Below, piece after piece: positions 50,653-59,461 of a DNA stretch of 64,000 nucleotides. The DNA comes from an uncultured Nitrospira sp. (GTDB taxonomy: Bacteria > Nitrospirota > Nitrospiria > Nitrospirales > Nitrospiraceae), in contig CABVRO010000003.1 of the NCBI GenBank assembly GCA_902500715.1, forward strand, positions 20,463-84,462, read 5' to 3'. Position 1 is the stretch's first letter, and each line of letters begins with the position of its first letter. The translations under genes and the position numbers were made by a program. The notes under the pieces are model-generated. The model ran no database searches and was not told the origin of the DNA. It saw only the letters and a program-made list of their open reading frames with translations.

Positions 50653-52254
50653 CTAGGTCGCAATCTGGCCGGCCATCTGCTGCAGCTTGATGATCACGAA
50701 CTCCGCAGGCTTGAGCGGGGCGAACCCGACGACGATATTGACAATGCCGAGGTTGATATCATTCTGCGTCGTGGTTTCTTTGTCGCACTTCACGAAGTAG
50801 GCATCCTTCGGGGTTGTCCCCTGAAAGGCCCCCTGCCGAAACAGATTGTGCATGAAGGCGCCGAGGTTCAGCCGGATCTGCGCCCACAGCGGTTCGTCGT
50901 TCGGCTCAAAGACCACCCACTGTGTACCGCGGTAGAGACTTTCTTCGAGAAAGAGCGCCAGGCGTCGCACCGGTACGTATTTGTATTCATCACCCGCCGC
51001 ATCGGCACCCCGCATGGTCCGCGAGCCCCATACGACTCGCCCGTGCACCGGGAACGTGCGCAGGCAATTGATCCCCAAGGGGTTGAGCAGCCCGTTTTCT
51101 GCATCCGTCATGTCGAGTTGCAGACCGGCCACACCGTTCAAGGCGGCGTCCAAGCCGGCGGGGGCTTTCCACACGCCGCGCAGGGTGTCGGTGCGCGCCA
51201 TGATCCCGGCAATCACGCCGCACGGCACGAAGGTTTCCACCTGGCCGCCCAGCTGGGGGTCCGCCTGCTTGATGCGAGGAAAGTACACTGCCGCATTCCG
51301 CGCCATATCTCCATTCAAGTTCATGCCCGCAACCCCGGCTGCGGCCGTGCTCACCGACCACCCAACCTTAGGATCGACCAACAACATGGCGCGTCGTTTC
51401 ACGCAGTAGCTGAGCGCTTCCTGATAGACGGCGTCGGGCACGTCGCCCCCTCGGGCATCGGACAGGACACAAAGAAGATTGAAGAGGTCGACCTTCTCCA
51501 GTTGATAGAGCCCGGTTTTGCTCGCGAGACTGCCGTTGTACGCCGTGGCATCGAGCACCGCACTATCGACCGCCACATCCGCCGGCGCTGTATTTTTCGC
51601 TGGCGTAGACTTGGTGCCGGCCGTCCAGACATCGGCATCGGCCAGTGTCCCGCCATGAGCAGCGGGTGATGTATTCGATGGAAGGCTCGCCGTCACACGC
51701 ACGAGGCTGGACTCGGAAGCCAACACACGATCGGCACGTCGCGCGCTCTCCTTCGTGGTGAGGTTCAAGAACGTTTCCGTGACGCCTGTGCCTCCGTCGC
51801 GCACAGTCAGGTCGAAGAGGTCGGCCGGCAGTACGCCGAGCCGTGTGGCGACCGCGATCACATTCGGGTCCGTCGCCGCCTTCTTGTCTACGCGGGCCCT
51901 CACCAGCATTCCCCAGGCGCCTTCAGACGCGGCCTGCATGGTCAGGTTGGGAACTTCATAGGTCGCTTTTCCGGCGCTTCCCGCAGTGGCTTTGTAGAGC
52001 CGCACGATGACGGCCTGACTGCCGCCGTTGAGGAAGAAGTCGCGAACGGCGTAGCTCAACGTCATATCGCGATGCAGCCCGCCGAAGATCCGCTCGAAGT
52101 CCGCGAAGCTCGTGGTCGTCACGGGACGGTCGACCGGACCCCGGACGGCCTTCCCCACGAACGCCGTGATCGACGTGGCGACTCCGGTGATGGTGCGCAC
52201 CCCGCTCGGCAACTCCTCGATGTACACACCCGGATAGGTTGGTTGCACTGGCAT
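50653..52254 (-). CDS. eCIS sheath protein (phage tail sheath family)
   Basis: A 533-residue sheath protein. The N-terminus PVQPTYPGVYIEELPSGVRT and the adjacent ITAFVGKAVRGPVDRPVTTT are canonical, as is the C-terminal GRVVWGSRTMRGADAAGDEY, PVRRLALFLEESLYRGTQWV, VFEPNDEPLWAQIR. Contraction drives injection. GAGGAGG lies directly next to an ATG at 52260 and six bases from the ATG at 52254; the latter is the better start. Only one sheath gene is present, unlike Afp (three). Confidence 0.95.
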   Translation of the reverse strand: MPVQPTYPGVYIEELPSGVRTITGVATSITAFVGKAVRGPVDRPVTTTSFADFERIFGGLHRDMTLSYAVRDFFLNGGSQAVIVRLYKATAGSAGKATYEVPNLTMQAASEGAWGMLVRARVDKKAATDPNVIAVATRLGVLPADLFDLTVRDGGTGVTETFLNLTTKESARRADRVLASESSLVRVTASLPSNTSPAAHGGTLADADVWTAGTKSTPAKNTAPADVAVDSAVLDATAYNGSLASKTGLYQLEKVDLFNLLCVLSDARGGDVPDAVYQEALSYCVKRRAMLLVDPKVGWSVSTAAAGVAGMNLNGDMARNAAVYFPRIKQADPQLGGQVETFVPCGVIAGIMARTDTLRGVWKAPAGLDAALNGVAGLQLDMTDAENGLLNPLGINCLRTFPVHGRVVWGSRTMRGADAAGDEYKYVPVRRLALFLEESLYRGTQWVVFEPNDEPLWAQIRLNLGAFMHNLFRQGAFQGTTPKDAYFVKCDKETTTQNDINLGIVNIVVGFAPLKPAEFVIIKLQQMAGQIAT

Positions 52255-52279
52255 ACTCATCCTCCTCGGCTTAAGTAAT

Positions 52280-52549
52280 TCACTTTTCCTGTCGATCGTT
52301 CGCTAAAAATGCCTCAATCTCAGGGACACGCGCATGGTTTAAGCTGTAGATCGCCCGACTCGCGGTATCCCGCTTCACGATCCATCCCTGTGCCACCAAT
52401 GCCTCCAAGGCCTGATCCGCGAGTCGCTCGTCCGGACATGGTTTCGCAATCCACCAATTGATAACGCCCTCCCGAGTGTCTTTCGCCCCGGGATGGCGGA
52501 CCAGGTAGTCGAGAATACTGTGTCTGACCCCCGCATCCTGCGATTCCAT
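52280..52549 (-). CDS. Small winged-helix-like protein, first gene of the eCIS operon
   Basis: An 89-residue protein with a winged-helix pattern: VRHSILDYLVRHPGAKDTRE, LADQALEALVAQGWIVKRDT, and ASRAIYSLNHARVPEIEAFL. It is the first reading frame downstream of the sigma-54 promoter and ends 20 bases before the sheath gene. It may regulate the operon or serve as a structural accessory. No catalytic motif is visible and the family is not recognised beyond the fold guess. Confidence 0.65.
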   Translation of the reverse strand: MESQDAGVRHSILDYLVRHPGAKDTREGVINWWIAKPCPDERLADQALEALVAQGWIVKRDTASRAIYSLNHARVPEIEAFLANDRQEK

Positions 52550-52599
52550 CCGGCCCGACCCCAGGAGAGTCTCTGCCTCACAATGTTGCCGTGAAGCAA

Positions 52600-52615
52600 A
52601 GCAAGAGGAATGCCA
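52600..52615 (-). promoter_or_regulatory. Sigma-54 promoter of the eCIS operon
   Basis: On the minus strand TGGCATTCCTCTTGCT matches the sigma-54 consensus (TGGCACGN4TTGCW) at 10 of 12 fixed positions, with GG and GC separated by exactly 10 bases. Transcription should begin near 52588, about 40 bases before the first gene. A GCGGCG/CGCCGC hairpin lies further upstream (52677-52692) in the otherwise empty spacer before the activator gene. Confidence 0.75.
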
Positions 52616-52777
52616 TTAGGGAGATACCCGTTTCGTTGGTGTTACTCAGGGGCAGTTGCAATGGGGAGGCACCAGCGCGGCGTTTCCGCCGCAGCGCATC
52701 GGCGTGGACTCGGCTCAGACTCTGTGGAATTTCGGGACGATGGATGGTGCGGCAAAACCACCGCGGCACTGAGGCAC

Positions 52778-54229
52778 TCAGGCGTGCCCATCGAGTGGAT
52801 GAAGAGGCGTCGGATAGTCTCCCGGTGGGCCCGACTCATCACGTTGAAAGGATTCCCGATCGATGCCGTACTTCCGGAGCAACCGTTGGAAGCTCCGCCG
52901 CTCTTTCCCCGCTGCCTTGGCCGCATGCGTGACATTTCCCCGGAAGGTCACCAGCGTTTTCACCAGATACGCTCGTTCCACATCCATAGTCGCGGAGGTC
53001 TTGACGGCGCGGAGCGAACCATCGAGCGGTTGACTCCTGAGACTGTCCACGGAACATTCAATATCCTGCGCCTGAATGACCGAGGCCCCGCACAAGACGA
53101 CGGCTCGCTGGAGCGTACTTTCCAATTCCCGCACATTTCCCGGCCAACTGTGCGCCAACAGTTTTTCGATAGCCTGGTCCGACAGTTCGCGGGGGCCCTG
53201 GCCGTCGGGGCGTCGAAAGCGCTGCAGAAACCGATGGGCCAGCAACGGAATATCTTCGGCACGCTCGCGCAACGGCGGCACCAGCAGCGAGAGGACGTTG
53301 AGCCGGTGGAACAGGTCCTCGCGGAATCGACGCTCGGCCACGGCCTGTCGAAGGTCATGATTGGATGCCGCGACGATCCGTACATTCGCCAATCTGGTAC
53401 GCGAACAGCCCAATGGCCGATACTCACGATGCTGCACGAACCGGAGCAATTTCGCCTGTACATATGGATTCAGCGCATCGACCTCATCGAGAAACAACGT
53501 GCCGCCTTCCGCTTCAAGCACCAAACCGCCTTGCTCCTGCGCCGCACTCGTGTAGGCGCCTTTGGCATGGCCGAACAATTCGTTCTCGAACAACTGATCA
53601 GGCAGGGCTGCGCAATTGATCGGGATAAACGCCCGATCCTTGCGCGGGCTCGAATAATGAATCGCGCGGGCAAACACTTCCTTGCCCGTGCCCGTTTCGC
53701 CTTGCAGCAACACGGTCGCATCCACCCCGGCGAAGAGCGGCACCTTCTCGACCTGGGCAAGAAAGATCGCACTCTCGCCGAGCAGTGAATCCACCCATAC
53801 CGGCCGCGTCAGGTCAACTTCCCGCCTCGTGAACTGAGGCTCCTGTGCCAAAATGCGACGCACACGGAGGGCCAACTCCCGGTGACGAAACGGACTCACG
53901 ACAAAGTCGCGCAGGATCGGGAGAATGTTTTCCAGTACTCCGTCGTCATGCCCAGGTTGTTCACCCAGTATCCCCAGGATAGGCACAGTCGGCCAACGCC
54001 GGCTCAGATCGGTGACGCAGGATTCGAGCGACAGAAGGGGGAACGTCTGTTGGAGCAACACGAGATGTGGGGGCTGAGAAGACGCGAAGGAAGTCTGTGT
54101 CGTACGATCGAGGACAAACTGCTCTACCGGCAGCCCGAGCTCCAACTGTTCAAGGATTTGAGCGTGGGACGCAACGGAAAGACCCGGCTCGTCCGGTGAT
54201 ATCAAGAGGATTCTGATGAGTTCCTTCAT
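52778..54229 (-). CDS. Sigma-54-dependent activator (NtrC type) with pseudo-receiver
   Basis: A 483-residue enhancer-binding protein. Residues 1-128 are receiver-like but lack the phospho-acceptor: PHLVLLQQTF has Gln60/Gln61 where Asp is expected, and DFVVSPF has Ser where the conserved Lys should be. The AAA+ domain shows Walker A GETGTGK (177-183), the sigma-54 loop as GAYTSA (224-229, normally GAFTGA), and GGTLFLDEVDAL. The C-terminus is a Fis-type helix-turn-helix (VTHAAKAAGKERRSFQRLLR). Start 54229 has GAGGTGAT upstream. It directly precedes the eCIS operon and its sigma-54 promoter, so it is the likely controller. Confidence 0.92.
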   Translation of the reverse strand: MKELIRILLISPDEPGLSVASHAQILEQLELGLPVEQFVLDRTTQTSFASSQPPHLVLLQQTFPLLSLESCVTDLSRRWPTVPILGILGEQPGHDDGVLENILPILRDFVVSPFRHRELALRVRRILAQEPQFTRREVDLTRPVWVDSLLGESAIFLAQVEKVPLFAGVDATVLLQGETGTGKEVFARAIHYSSPRKDRAFIPINCAALPDQLFENELFGHAKGAYTSAAQEQGGLVLEAEGGTLFLDEVDALNPYVQAKLLRFVQHREYRPLGCSRTRLANVRIVAASNHDLRQAVAERRFREDLFHRLNVLSLLVPPLRERAEDIPLLAHRFLQRFRRPDGQGPRELSDQAIEKLLAHSWPGNVRELESTLQRAVVLCGASVIQAQDIECSVDSLRSQPLDGSLRAVKTSATMDVERAYLVKTLVTFRGNVTHAAKAAGKERRSFQRLLRKYGIDRESFQRDESGPPGDYPTPLHPLDGHA

Positions 54230-54310
54230 CCGGATCACCTCTCCACGCTGGGGCTTGTGTCTGATCAATCAAAAGACGCTCGGCGAGATCGATGTACCTT
54301 TCCAGGCAAG

Positions 54311-54326
54311 TGCAGCATTCGTACCA
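54311..54326 (-). promoter_or_regulatory. Sigma-54-type promoter of the activator gene
   Basis: On the minus strand TGGTACGAATGCTGCA matches the sigma-54 consensus at 10 of 12 fixed positions, with GG and GC ten bases apart. It would give a leader of about 70 bases before the activator ATG. Upstream, GATACAGTC is repeated 22 bp apart (54480-54488, 54502-54510), a possible activator-binding pair. Nothing else is recognised in 54327-54580. Confidence 0.6.
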
Positions 54327-54580
54327 TCACGTTGATCGTCATCGTTCCGAATCTGCATCACCTGTGATGCGGGGAGACCATCCCCTTTCGGAAATCGGAT
54401 GCACGCAAATCCTTCACCGGACTGACCGACGATCACAACAGCAGATGAAAGTTCGGACTGCACTTCCTGTGCATGATTCGATACAGTCCGCGAGACAATT
54501 GGATACAGTCGATGTGATGTGACTCTTGCCTGACGGCACTTATACCACAGAGCCCGTGCCTCGACTACCGCTCATCCTCC

Positions 54581-54694
54581 TAGTGGCCTGAGTCTGAAGT
54601 TAACAGCATAATTTATGGGGGGGGGGTGAACCCTTTGATTTCTCAGATATTGAGGTAACGAATTTTGTCATTGGACTTCAGACTCAGGGCACTA
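54581..54694. mobile_element. MITE with TA-flanked inverted ends
   Basis: A 114-bp element bounded by TAGTGGCCTGAGTCTGAAGT on the left and ACTTCAGACTCAGGGCACTA on the right, which are nearly perfect inverted repeats. TA at both ends suits an IS630/Tc1-type target duplication. The interior carries a run of ten G (54617-54626) and no gene. Removing it would restore a CTAGCAGC end of the adjacent family B repeat. Confidence 0.75.
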
Positions 54695-55002
54695 GCAGCA
54701 TGCGCAAAAAGTCCGACAGCGTCGCCCTCGACACCCGTGAAGCGCGAAGTGCATCTCGTCGGGAGCAGCGCCTATGACTGGTGGTGTATGGCTGAGCGTA
54801 GAGACACCCACTCTCGACTTCTGGCCTAGGCTATGAGCTATAGACCATACGCTCTTTTTTGCGGACGAGACGAACGACGTTTCACGGACGACGGACGAGG
54901 GGGCGAGCTATATTGCGCATCCGTGGGGGATTCTAAACCGACACGGCGCACGAATTGTTCATAACGTCTTGCGCAACAATCGAGTTTTTCCCGGCCTGCT
55001 AA
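54692..55002. repeat. Long family B hairpin repeat
   Basis: The left end reads CTAGCAGCATGCGCAAAAAG and the right end CGAGTTTTTCCCGGCCTGCT plus AA, which pair like the ends of the complete element at 61076-61225. CGACACGGCGCACGA is shared internally. The roughly 160 extra bases in the middle include a family D remnant (GAGACGAACGACG near 54863). The TAG at 55001-54999 closes the last frame of the glycoside-hydrolase remnant. Confidence 0.65.
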
Positions 55003-56482
55003 AGACAATCGGCTACGACCGTGTTTTGAGATGGAGCAGTGTGGCGCCTGGAAACGGCACGGTGAACAGTCTTTCTCCCCCCTCCTTGAATAGGTTCAAC
55101 CAGGATTGCTCTTCGTGTCTCCGCATCGATCCATTCCACCGAGAACGAGCCCCCCGCACCGTTGAGGTTGAGCGTCACGGGGCGAGCCCCGTTGTAGTCG
55201 GTTGATGAGGAAGAAGCGCCACCGGCAGGGATATAGACAAGATGCCCCCGGCCCGGCTCTGCAAGACAATAACCGGTCGAAGCCAAATCTCCGCGTGGAA
55301 AGGCGTGCGCAGATCCAGTGTTGTAGCCCAACGACGGGCCTCACCCATCGCGACCCGCGCACGCTCGTCCTGAGGTTCATTCCGCACCCGCTCCCCGATG
55401 GTCAACGCGTGCGGAGCATCAAAGGGATCCATGTAGATGAGGTTATGTCCTCGAAAGAAGCTTTCCCACATAAAGTCTTGATCGCCCCCGATCCCGTGAA
55501 TATGATCGGTATCGAGCAGGATGACCTTACGGCCGTCGGCTGTTGGAGGATTGCGGGCATACTTCGTATAGCCGCCCGGAGAAATCCAATCGGCCGGGCT
55601 GTCGAACAGGGCCGTATTGTCGCCGCCGCCAAACTCACCGAGTTGAAAAAACGTCATCCCGGCAGGGTGCGCTACATACTGATGTTCACGCTCATACTGT
55701 TGAATGAAACGAATGAAATGGTATTGCCACGACACGGACTCCGGAACGGCCTCGTTCACCACCTCATACAACACATTATCCATATCGTGCAGTGTATCCA
55801 GCACCCGCCCCACATAGGCCTCTTGCGCGCCCTACACCCACGACGACGACGACCGATGCACTTCTTTCCCGACCCCGTCCCGATCCTCGTCCCCCTCGAT
55901 GCCGTTCACATTGTTGTTGCCGTTGAACGGGTGCGCCTTCCACGCGTGCGGTTCCACCACACTGAAACCCTGAAACAGCATGACGGAGACGTAATACCCA
56001 CGCTGCCCGGCTTGCTGCACTCTCGCCTTGAGTCGCTCAAAATAGACTGGATTGAATCTGGTAAGATCCAGAAGCGGCCCACCATCCGACGCCGCACCCG
56101 GACCGGTTCGGAGATACGCAAGCGGGGTCACCGGATTGTCCTGAGCGGGAGGCTGCTGGAGCCACCCTGCATCGGATCGGGTCGATTCACCGACCCACAT
56201 ACGAATGAAGTTGTGGTGCCGTGCCGTCAATCGATCGAGATAGGCCTGATAATTGAACGTGGCCGTGATGTCCTGAAAATTTTCCCATGAGTGGGAATCA
56301 GTCAGATACACGGTCCGATTTTCAGAGTCTGCACAGTATCGGGGGTTGTCGCTCGACACCCGGAGTAGCCCGCGCGTCGGATACCGCGCACGGTCATCCC
56401 CGGCCCGGGCCTCGGTTTCTCCGACTATCCAAGCCGACATGATGGCCATGAGAGCAGTCGGCAGGCACAACCGGTTCACCAT
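54999..56482 (-). pseudogene. Glycoside hydrolase (apiosidase-like, DUF4038 type) with stop and frameshift
   Basis: The first part (ATG 56482) has a signal peptide and DUF4038-like sequence: PRYCADSENRTVYLTDSHSW, RHHNFIRMWVGES, and GNNNVNGIEGDEDRDGVGKE. An in-frame TAG at 55832-55834 falls inside an otherwise aligned stretch and is followed by QEAYVGRVLDTLHDMDNVLY and EVVNEAVPESVSWQYHFIRF. Near 55290-55305 the sense passes to another frame (RGDLASTGYCLAEPGRGHLV, YIPAGG), the collagen-binding-like C-terminal domain, ending at 54999. Two lesions make the gene non-functional as read. Confidence 0.8.
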
Positions 56483-56651
56483 GTTCCTCCGCCCTTTTAC
56501 CCATCGGCACATCGCCGGAATCGATCTAACCCGGATTATTCATGGAGGCCGAACGAGAACAGCCTCGCCGGGCGAGAGGATCTGACGCCGGAGCAGGTAT
56601 TCATGGATAGTCCGGGTAGGGCATCGCTCATGCAAAGAATGGTGACGGGAA

Positions 56652-57548
56652 TCAGTAATACGTAATACTGCGCGCTCTGACGAAAGATTGTTCGAGCGCC
56701 TCGCGACCATCGGTCACCGTCCACCACTGAAGTGTTTCCTTCGTCCAGTTTCCCACGGCATCATATTCGTAGCGGTAGATTTTGCGGGCCGTGACCTGCC
56801 CCTTGGCATTGAAGATGAGTTCTTCGTTCTGATTGCCCCGTTCGTCGTACCGAAACTCCGAGCGACCCTGTGGACGGCTCCGGAGATCGGACACCACTTT
56901 CTCGCGAACATAGCCCTGCGCATCATAGACGATGGCGACTTCGTAGCCCGCATCAAATCGATCGGTCATGACAACCTGAGCCCCGGCTGCATTGTAATGG
57001 TAGTTTCGTTCGAACCGCTCACGCACCAGCCGTCCGGCAGGGTCGAAGGCATAGAGATTTCGATTGATCACCTGCACACCATTAAAGTGAAGCCCTCTGA
57101 TCCGCCGGTGCGCGTCGTCGTATTCATACAGGGAGACATTCTCAAATGTGCCGTCCCCCCAGGCTGCCACCTCGGCAGAACAATTCCCGCGGCCATCGTA
57201 GGCCGAGCGCGTCTCTTTCACGACATCGCCTCGCGCATCCTGCACCACCTCTGCGATCCGCCTTCCGGCCTGGTCGTAGCGATAACTGAACTGCAGCGGC
57301 CACAAGCCCTGAACTGTCTCCAGGCCGCTTTGAATCCGCTCGATGAGGCGCCCGCGTGGATCGTATCGATCGGTTTGTACCAGCAGGCTTTCTTTGGTTT
57401 CAACGGACTGGACAGGCCCCAGCAATCCGTCCTCCTCCCGACCGGAGAGATCGGCAGAGAAGGAGGGTATGGCCAGGCCCAGCGTGAGAAGAAGAAGGAA
57501 AAGGATTGGGAAGAACGAGCCGAGAGAACCCAGCCTAGGCCACATCAT
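56652..57548 (-). CDS. Secreted YD-repeat (RHS-like) protein
   Basis: A 298-residue exported protein. The signal peptide includes FFPILFLLLLTLGLAIPSFS. The mature region has YD-type repeats: VQTDRYDPRGRLIERIQ, FSYRYDQAGRRIAEVVQDAR, YEYDDAHRRIRGLHFNG, FRYDERGNQNEELIFNAKGQ and YEYDAVGNWTKETLQ. It lacks the RHS core and any toxin domain, so it is probably a small surface or periplasmic beta-protein. Two adjacent ATG codons (57548, 57545) start the signal peptide; an upstream frame overlaps spacer and fabI. Confidence 0.8.
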   Translation of the reverse strand: MMWPRLGSLGSFFPILFLLLLTLGLAIPSFSADLSGREEDGLLGPVQSVETKESLLVQTDRYDPRGRLIERIQSGLETVQGLWPLQFSYRYDQAGRRIAEVVQDARGDVVKETRSAYDGRGNCSAEVAAWGDGTFENVSLYEYDDAHRRIRGLHFNGVQVINRNLYAFDPAGRLVRERFERNYHYNAAGAQVVMTDRFDAGYEVAIVYDAQGYVREKVVSDLRSRPQGRSEFRYDERGNQNEELIFNAKGQVTARKIYRYEYDAVGNWTKETLQWWTVTDGREALEQSFVRARSITYY

Positions 57549-57609
57549 GATATCGGCTCGATCAGGCAGGGCGGGCGACAAGAACTGTGCGGACAGCCCC
57601 CCGGACCTC

Positions 57610-58389
57610 TTAATCGACAGAGGCCAATGACCCCAGAATATGATAACCCCCATCGACGTAGATCACCTCTCCGGTGATACCGCGCCCCAACGGACTCACG
57701 AGGAACAAGGCCGTATCGCCGACCTCGCCCTGCTCCGTCGCCCGCCGTAGCGGAGCGAACGCGCGATGGTGATCGACCATCTTACTGATACCGGACACGC
57801 CACGCGCCGCCAATGTCTTGATCGGCCCGGCGGAGACGGCATTGACCCGGATATTCTTCGGCCCCAGATCGTGAGCCAGATACCGGACCGTCGCTTCAAG
57901 CGCCGCCTTGGCCACCCCCATGACATTATAATGCGGCACTACCCGCTCGCTGCCGAGATAGGTCAGCGTCACGATCGATCCACCTTCCGTCATCAGCGGC
58001 ATCGCCGCCCGCGTGACAGCGACGAGGGAGTAGGCGCTGACATCGAGGGCCGTCGCAAATCCCTGACGGGTGGTATTCACGAATTCTCCGGTGAGCTCTT
58101 CCCGCGGAGCAAAGGCCAGGGAATGCACCAGGAAGTCCAACCGCCCCAGCTTCTCAGCGGCCTGTTTCATCATCGCCTCGATCTGACTGTCGTCTCCGAC
58201 ATCGCACACGCAAGCCGACGCGCCGGGCAGGGTCTGCACCAACTCCTCGACGTTTTCGCGCAACCGTTCGTTCTGATAACTGAACAGCATCTGCGCGCCT
58301 TCTCGCGCCGCAGCCTGCGCGATAGCCCAGGCGATGCTGTGCTTGTTGGCGACACCGATGATCAGACCCTTTTTCCCTTCTAACAACAT
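57610..58389 (-). CDS. fabI: Enoyl-[acyl-carrier-protein] reductase (NADH) FabI
   Basis: A 259-residue SDR-family FabI, which reduces enoyl-ACP in the last step of each fatty-acid elongation cycle. Seen: the FabI-type cofactor loop IIGVANKHSIAWAIAQAAAR, VHSLAFAPREELTGEF, and the active site with Tyr144 (TYLGSE), Tyr154 and Lys161 (YNVMGVAK, Y-x6-K). RVNAVSAGPIKTLAARGV and GEVIYVDGGYHILG close the fold. AGGAG precedes the ATG at 58389. This is the triclosan-target class. Confidence 0.95.
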   Translation of the reverse strand: MLLEGKKGLIIGVANKHSIAWAIAQAAAREGAQMLFSYQNERLRENVEELVQTLPGASACVCDVGDDSQIEAMMKQAAEKLGRLDFLVHSLAFAPREELTGEFVNTTRQGFATALDVSAYSLVAVTRAAMPLMTEGGSIVTLTYLGSERVVPHYNVMGVAKAALEATVRYLAHDLGPKNIRVNAVSAGPIKTLAARGVSGISKMVDHHRAFAPLRRATEQGEVGDTALFLVSPLGRGITGEVIYVDGGYHILGSLASVD

Positions 58390-58572
58390 ACCGGCTCCTG
58401 CTCCTTCAATGAAAGGACACTGTGTCGGGGCTGAACATACCATGATTCGCCCCGGGAGTGAATCGCCCTCGCGCCATGATTACCGGCAATACCCTCTTGC
58501 TCATACTCACAGGCCGCCGGCAAACCAAACGCCCCTGCGACGTTCGCGCGTGTGCACGTTTTCCGACACCCC

Positions 58573-59421
58573 TCACAACTTCTTTCTGACGTCCTTCCAC
58601 TCGTGTGCCGCCTTGGCCTTTCGCGGCATCTCGCCTTTGGGCAGCTCCGGGATCACCACCACCTCGAATCGATGCTGCAAGAGCATTTCTGCAGACGACC
58701 GCGTGCGGACGATGCCGGTTTTCAGGGTCGCCCAGCCGCCCTGTTGGAAGGTGTCCAGCGTGGCGTTCAGTCCTTCCGACGGCGGCGTCACAAAGCCGGG
58801 CGGAAACTTGTGAGACTTCAACCATCGACGCACATTTCCAATCGCGGCAATCGCCGGCGGCGACGGTTCGCCGCCCGTCACATAAACCACGTTGTAGTAA
58901 TACTGGGTCAGCCGCGACAATTCGTCGGCGGCATCGGACAGGGGCTGCAGAGATGATTCAGCCGCCGTTCCCGTCGAGGCGGAAGCTACCGGCTGGATAA
59001 GGGCGGCCAGTTCGACGAGGATGATCGGACGCCGGCGCTCCCACACACAGAGCGTCGCGTCACCGGCGTCCGCCGCAACGGACGCCGCGGCATCGACCGC
59101 AACTGCAATAGCGTACGTGCCCCGCATCTTCGCGAGGTACTCGAACGAGGCGTGCCCGCTCTCATTAGTCTTCGCCGTGGCCACGGGCTTGCCGTCGATA
59201 GACAGGTGCAACCCAACGCCGCCCCATGAAGAACCTCCCCCCGGAGTTTTCCCTCCGAGCTGAGCCTCGATGCGGACCGAGTGATTCGGCAACGTCAATG
59301 CATCATGCACGGTCAGGATACCCTGCACCTTCTCGGCAGCCTCGCCGGTGCCAGGCATGGACCAGCCGATGAGCAGCAGCAGGAGGAACGTGCGTGGCCC
59401 GAGACGAAGCCATTCTGCCAT
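58573..59421 (-). CDS. Secreted protein with Ig-like and degenerate HAD-like domains
   Basis: A 282-residue exported protein. Signal peptide: PRTFLLLLLIGWSMPGTGEA. Residues of about 30-120 are an Ig-like beta domain (DGKPVATAKTNESGHASFEY). The C-terminal part resembles APP1/LNS2-type HAD phosphatases: YYYNVVYVTGGEP then IGNVRRWLKSHKFPPG. The nucleophile motif expected as DxDxT appears only as RPIILVELAAL, so catalysis is doubtful. The ATG at 59421 fits the signal peptide. The HAD link is my inference. Confidence 0.6.
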   Translation of the reverse strand: MAEWLRLGPRTFLLLLLIGWSMPGTGEAAEKVQGILTVHDALTLPNHSVRIEAQLGGKTPGGGSSWGGVGLHLSIDGKPVATAKTNESGHASFEYLAKMRGTYAIAVAVDAAASVAADAGDATLCVWERRRPIILVELAALIQPVASASTGTAAESSLQPLSDAADELSRLTQYYYNVVYVTGGEPSPPAIAAIGNVRRWLKSHKFPPGFVTPPSEGLNATLDTFQQGGWATLKTGIVRTRSSAEMLLQHRFEVVVIPELPKGEMPRKAKAAHEWKDVRKKL

Positions 59422-59461
59422 GATACGGTCCACGCTCCCTTTCTGAGGACGATCGACTTGG

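Noticed and set aside
52655..52675. Second sigma-54-like site near the eCIS operon (TGGTGCCTCCCCATTGCA on the minus strand)
   Set aside because: GG and GC are separated by 12 bases rather than 10, which sigma-54 does not tolerate well.
52578..52769. Small minus-strand frame of 63 codons before the eCIS operon
   Set aside because: It overlaps the sigma-54 promoter, lacks an RBS and shows no family similarity.
24281..54229. The eCIS region as an ordinary prophage
   Set aside because: There is no terminase, portal, capsid, integrase or lysis gene, and the AAA+ ATPase, DUF4255 and DUF4157 genes are eCIS-specific.
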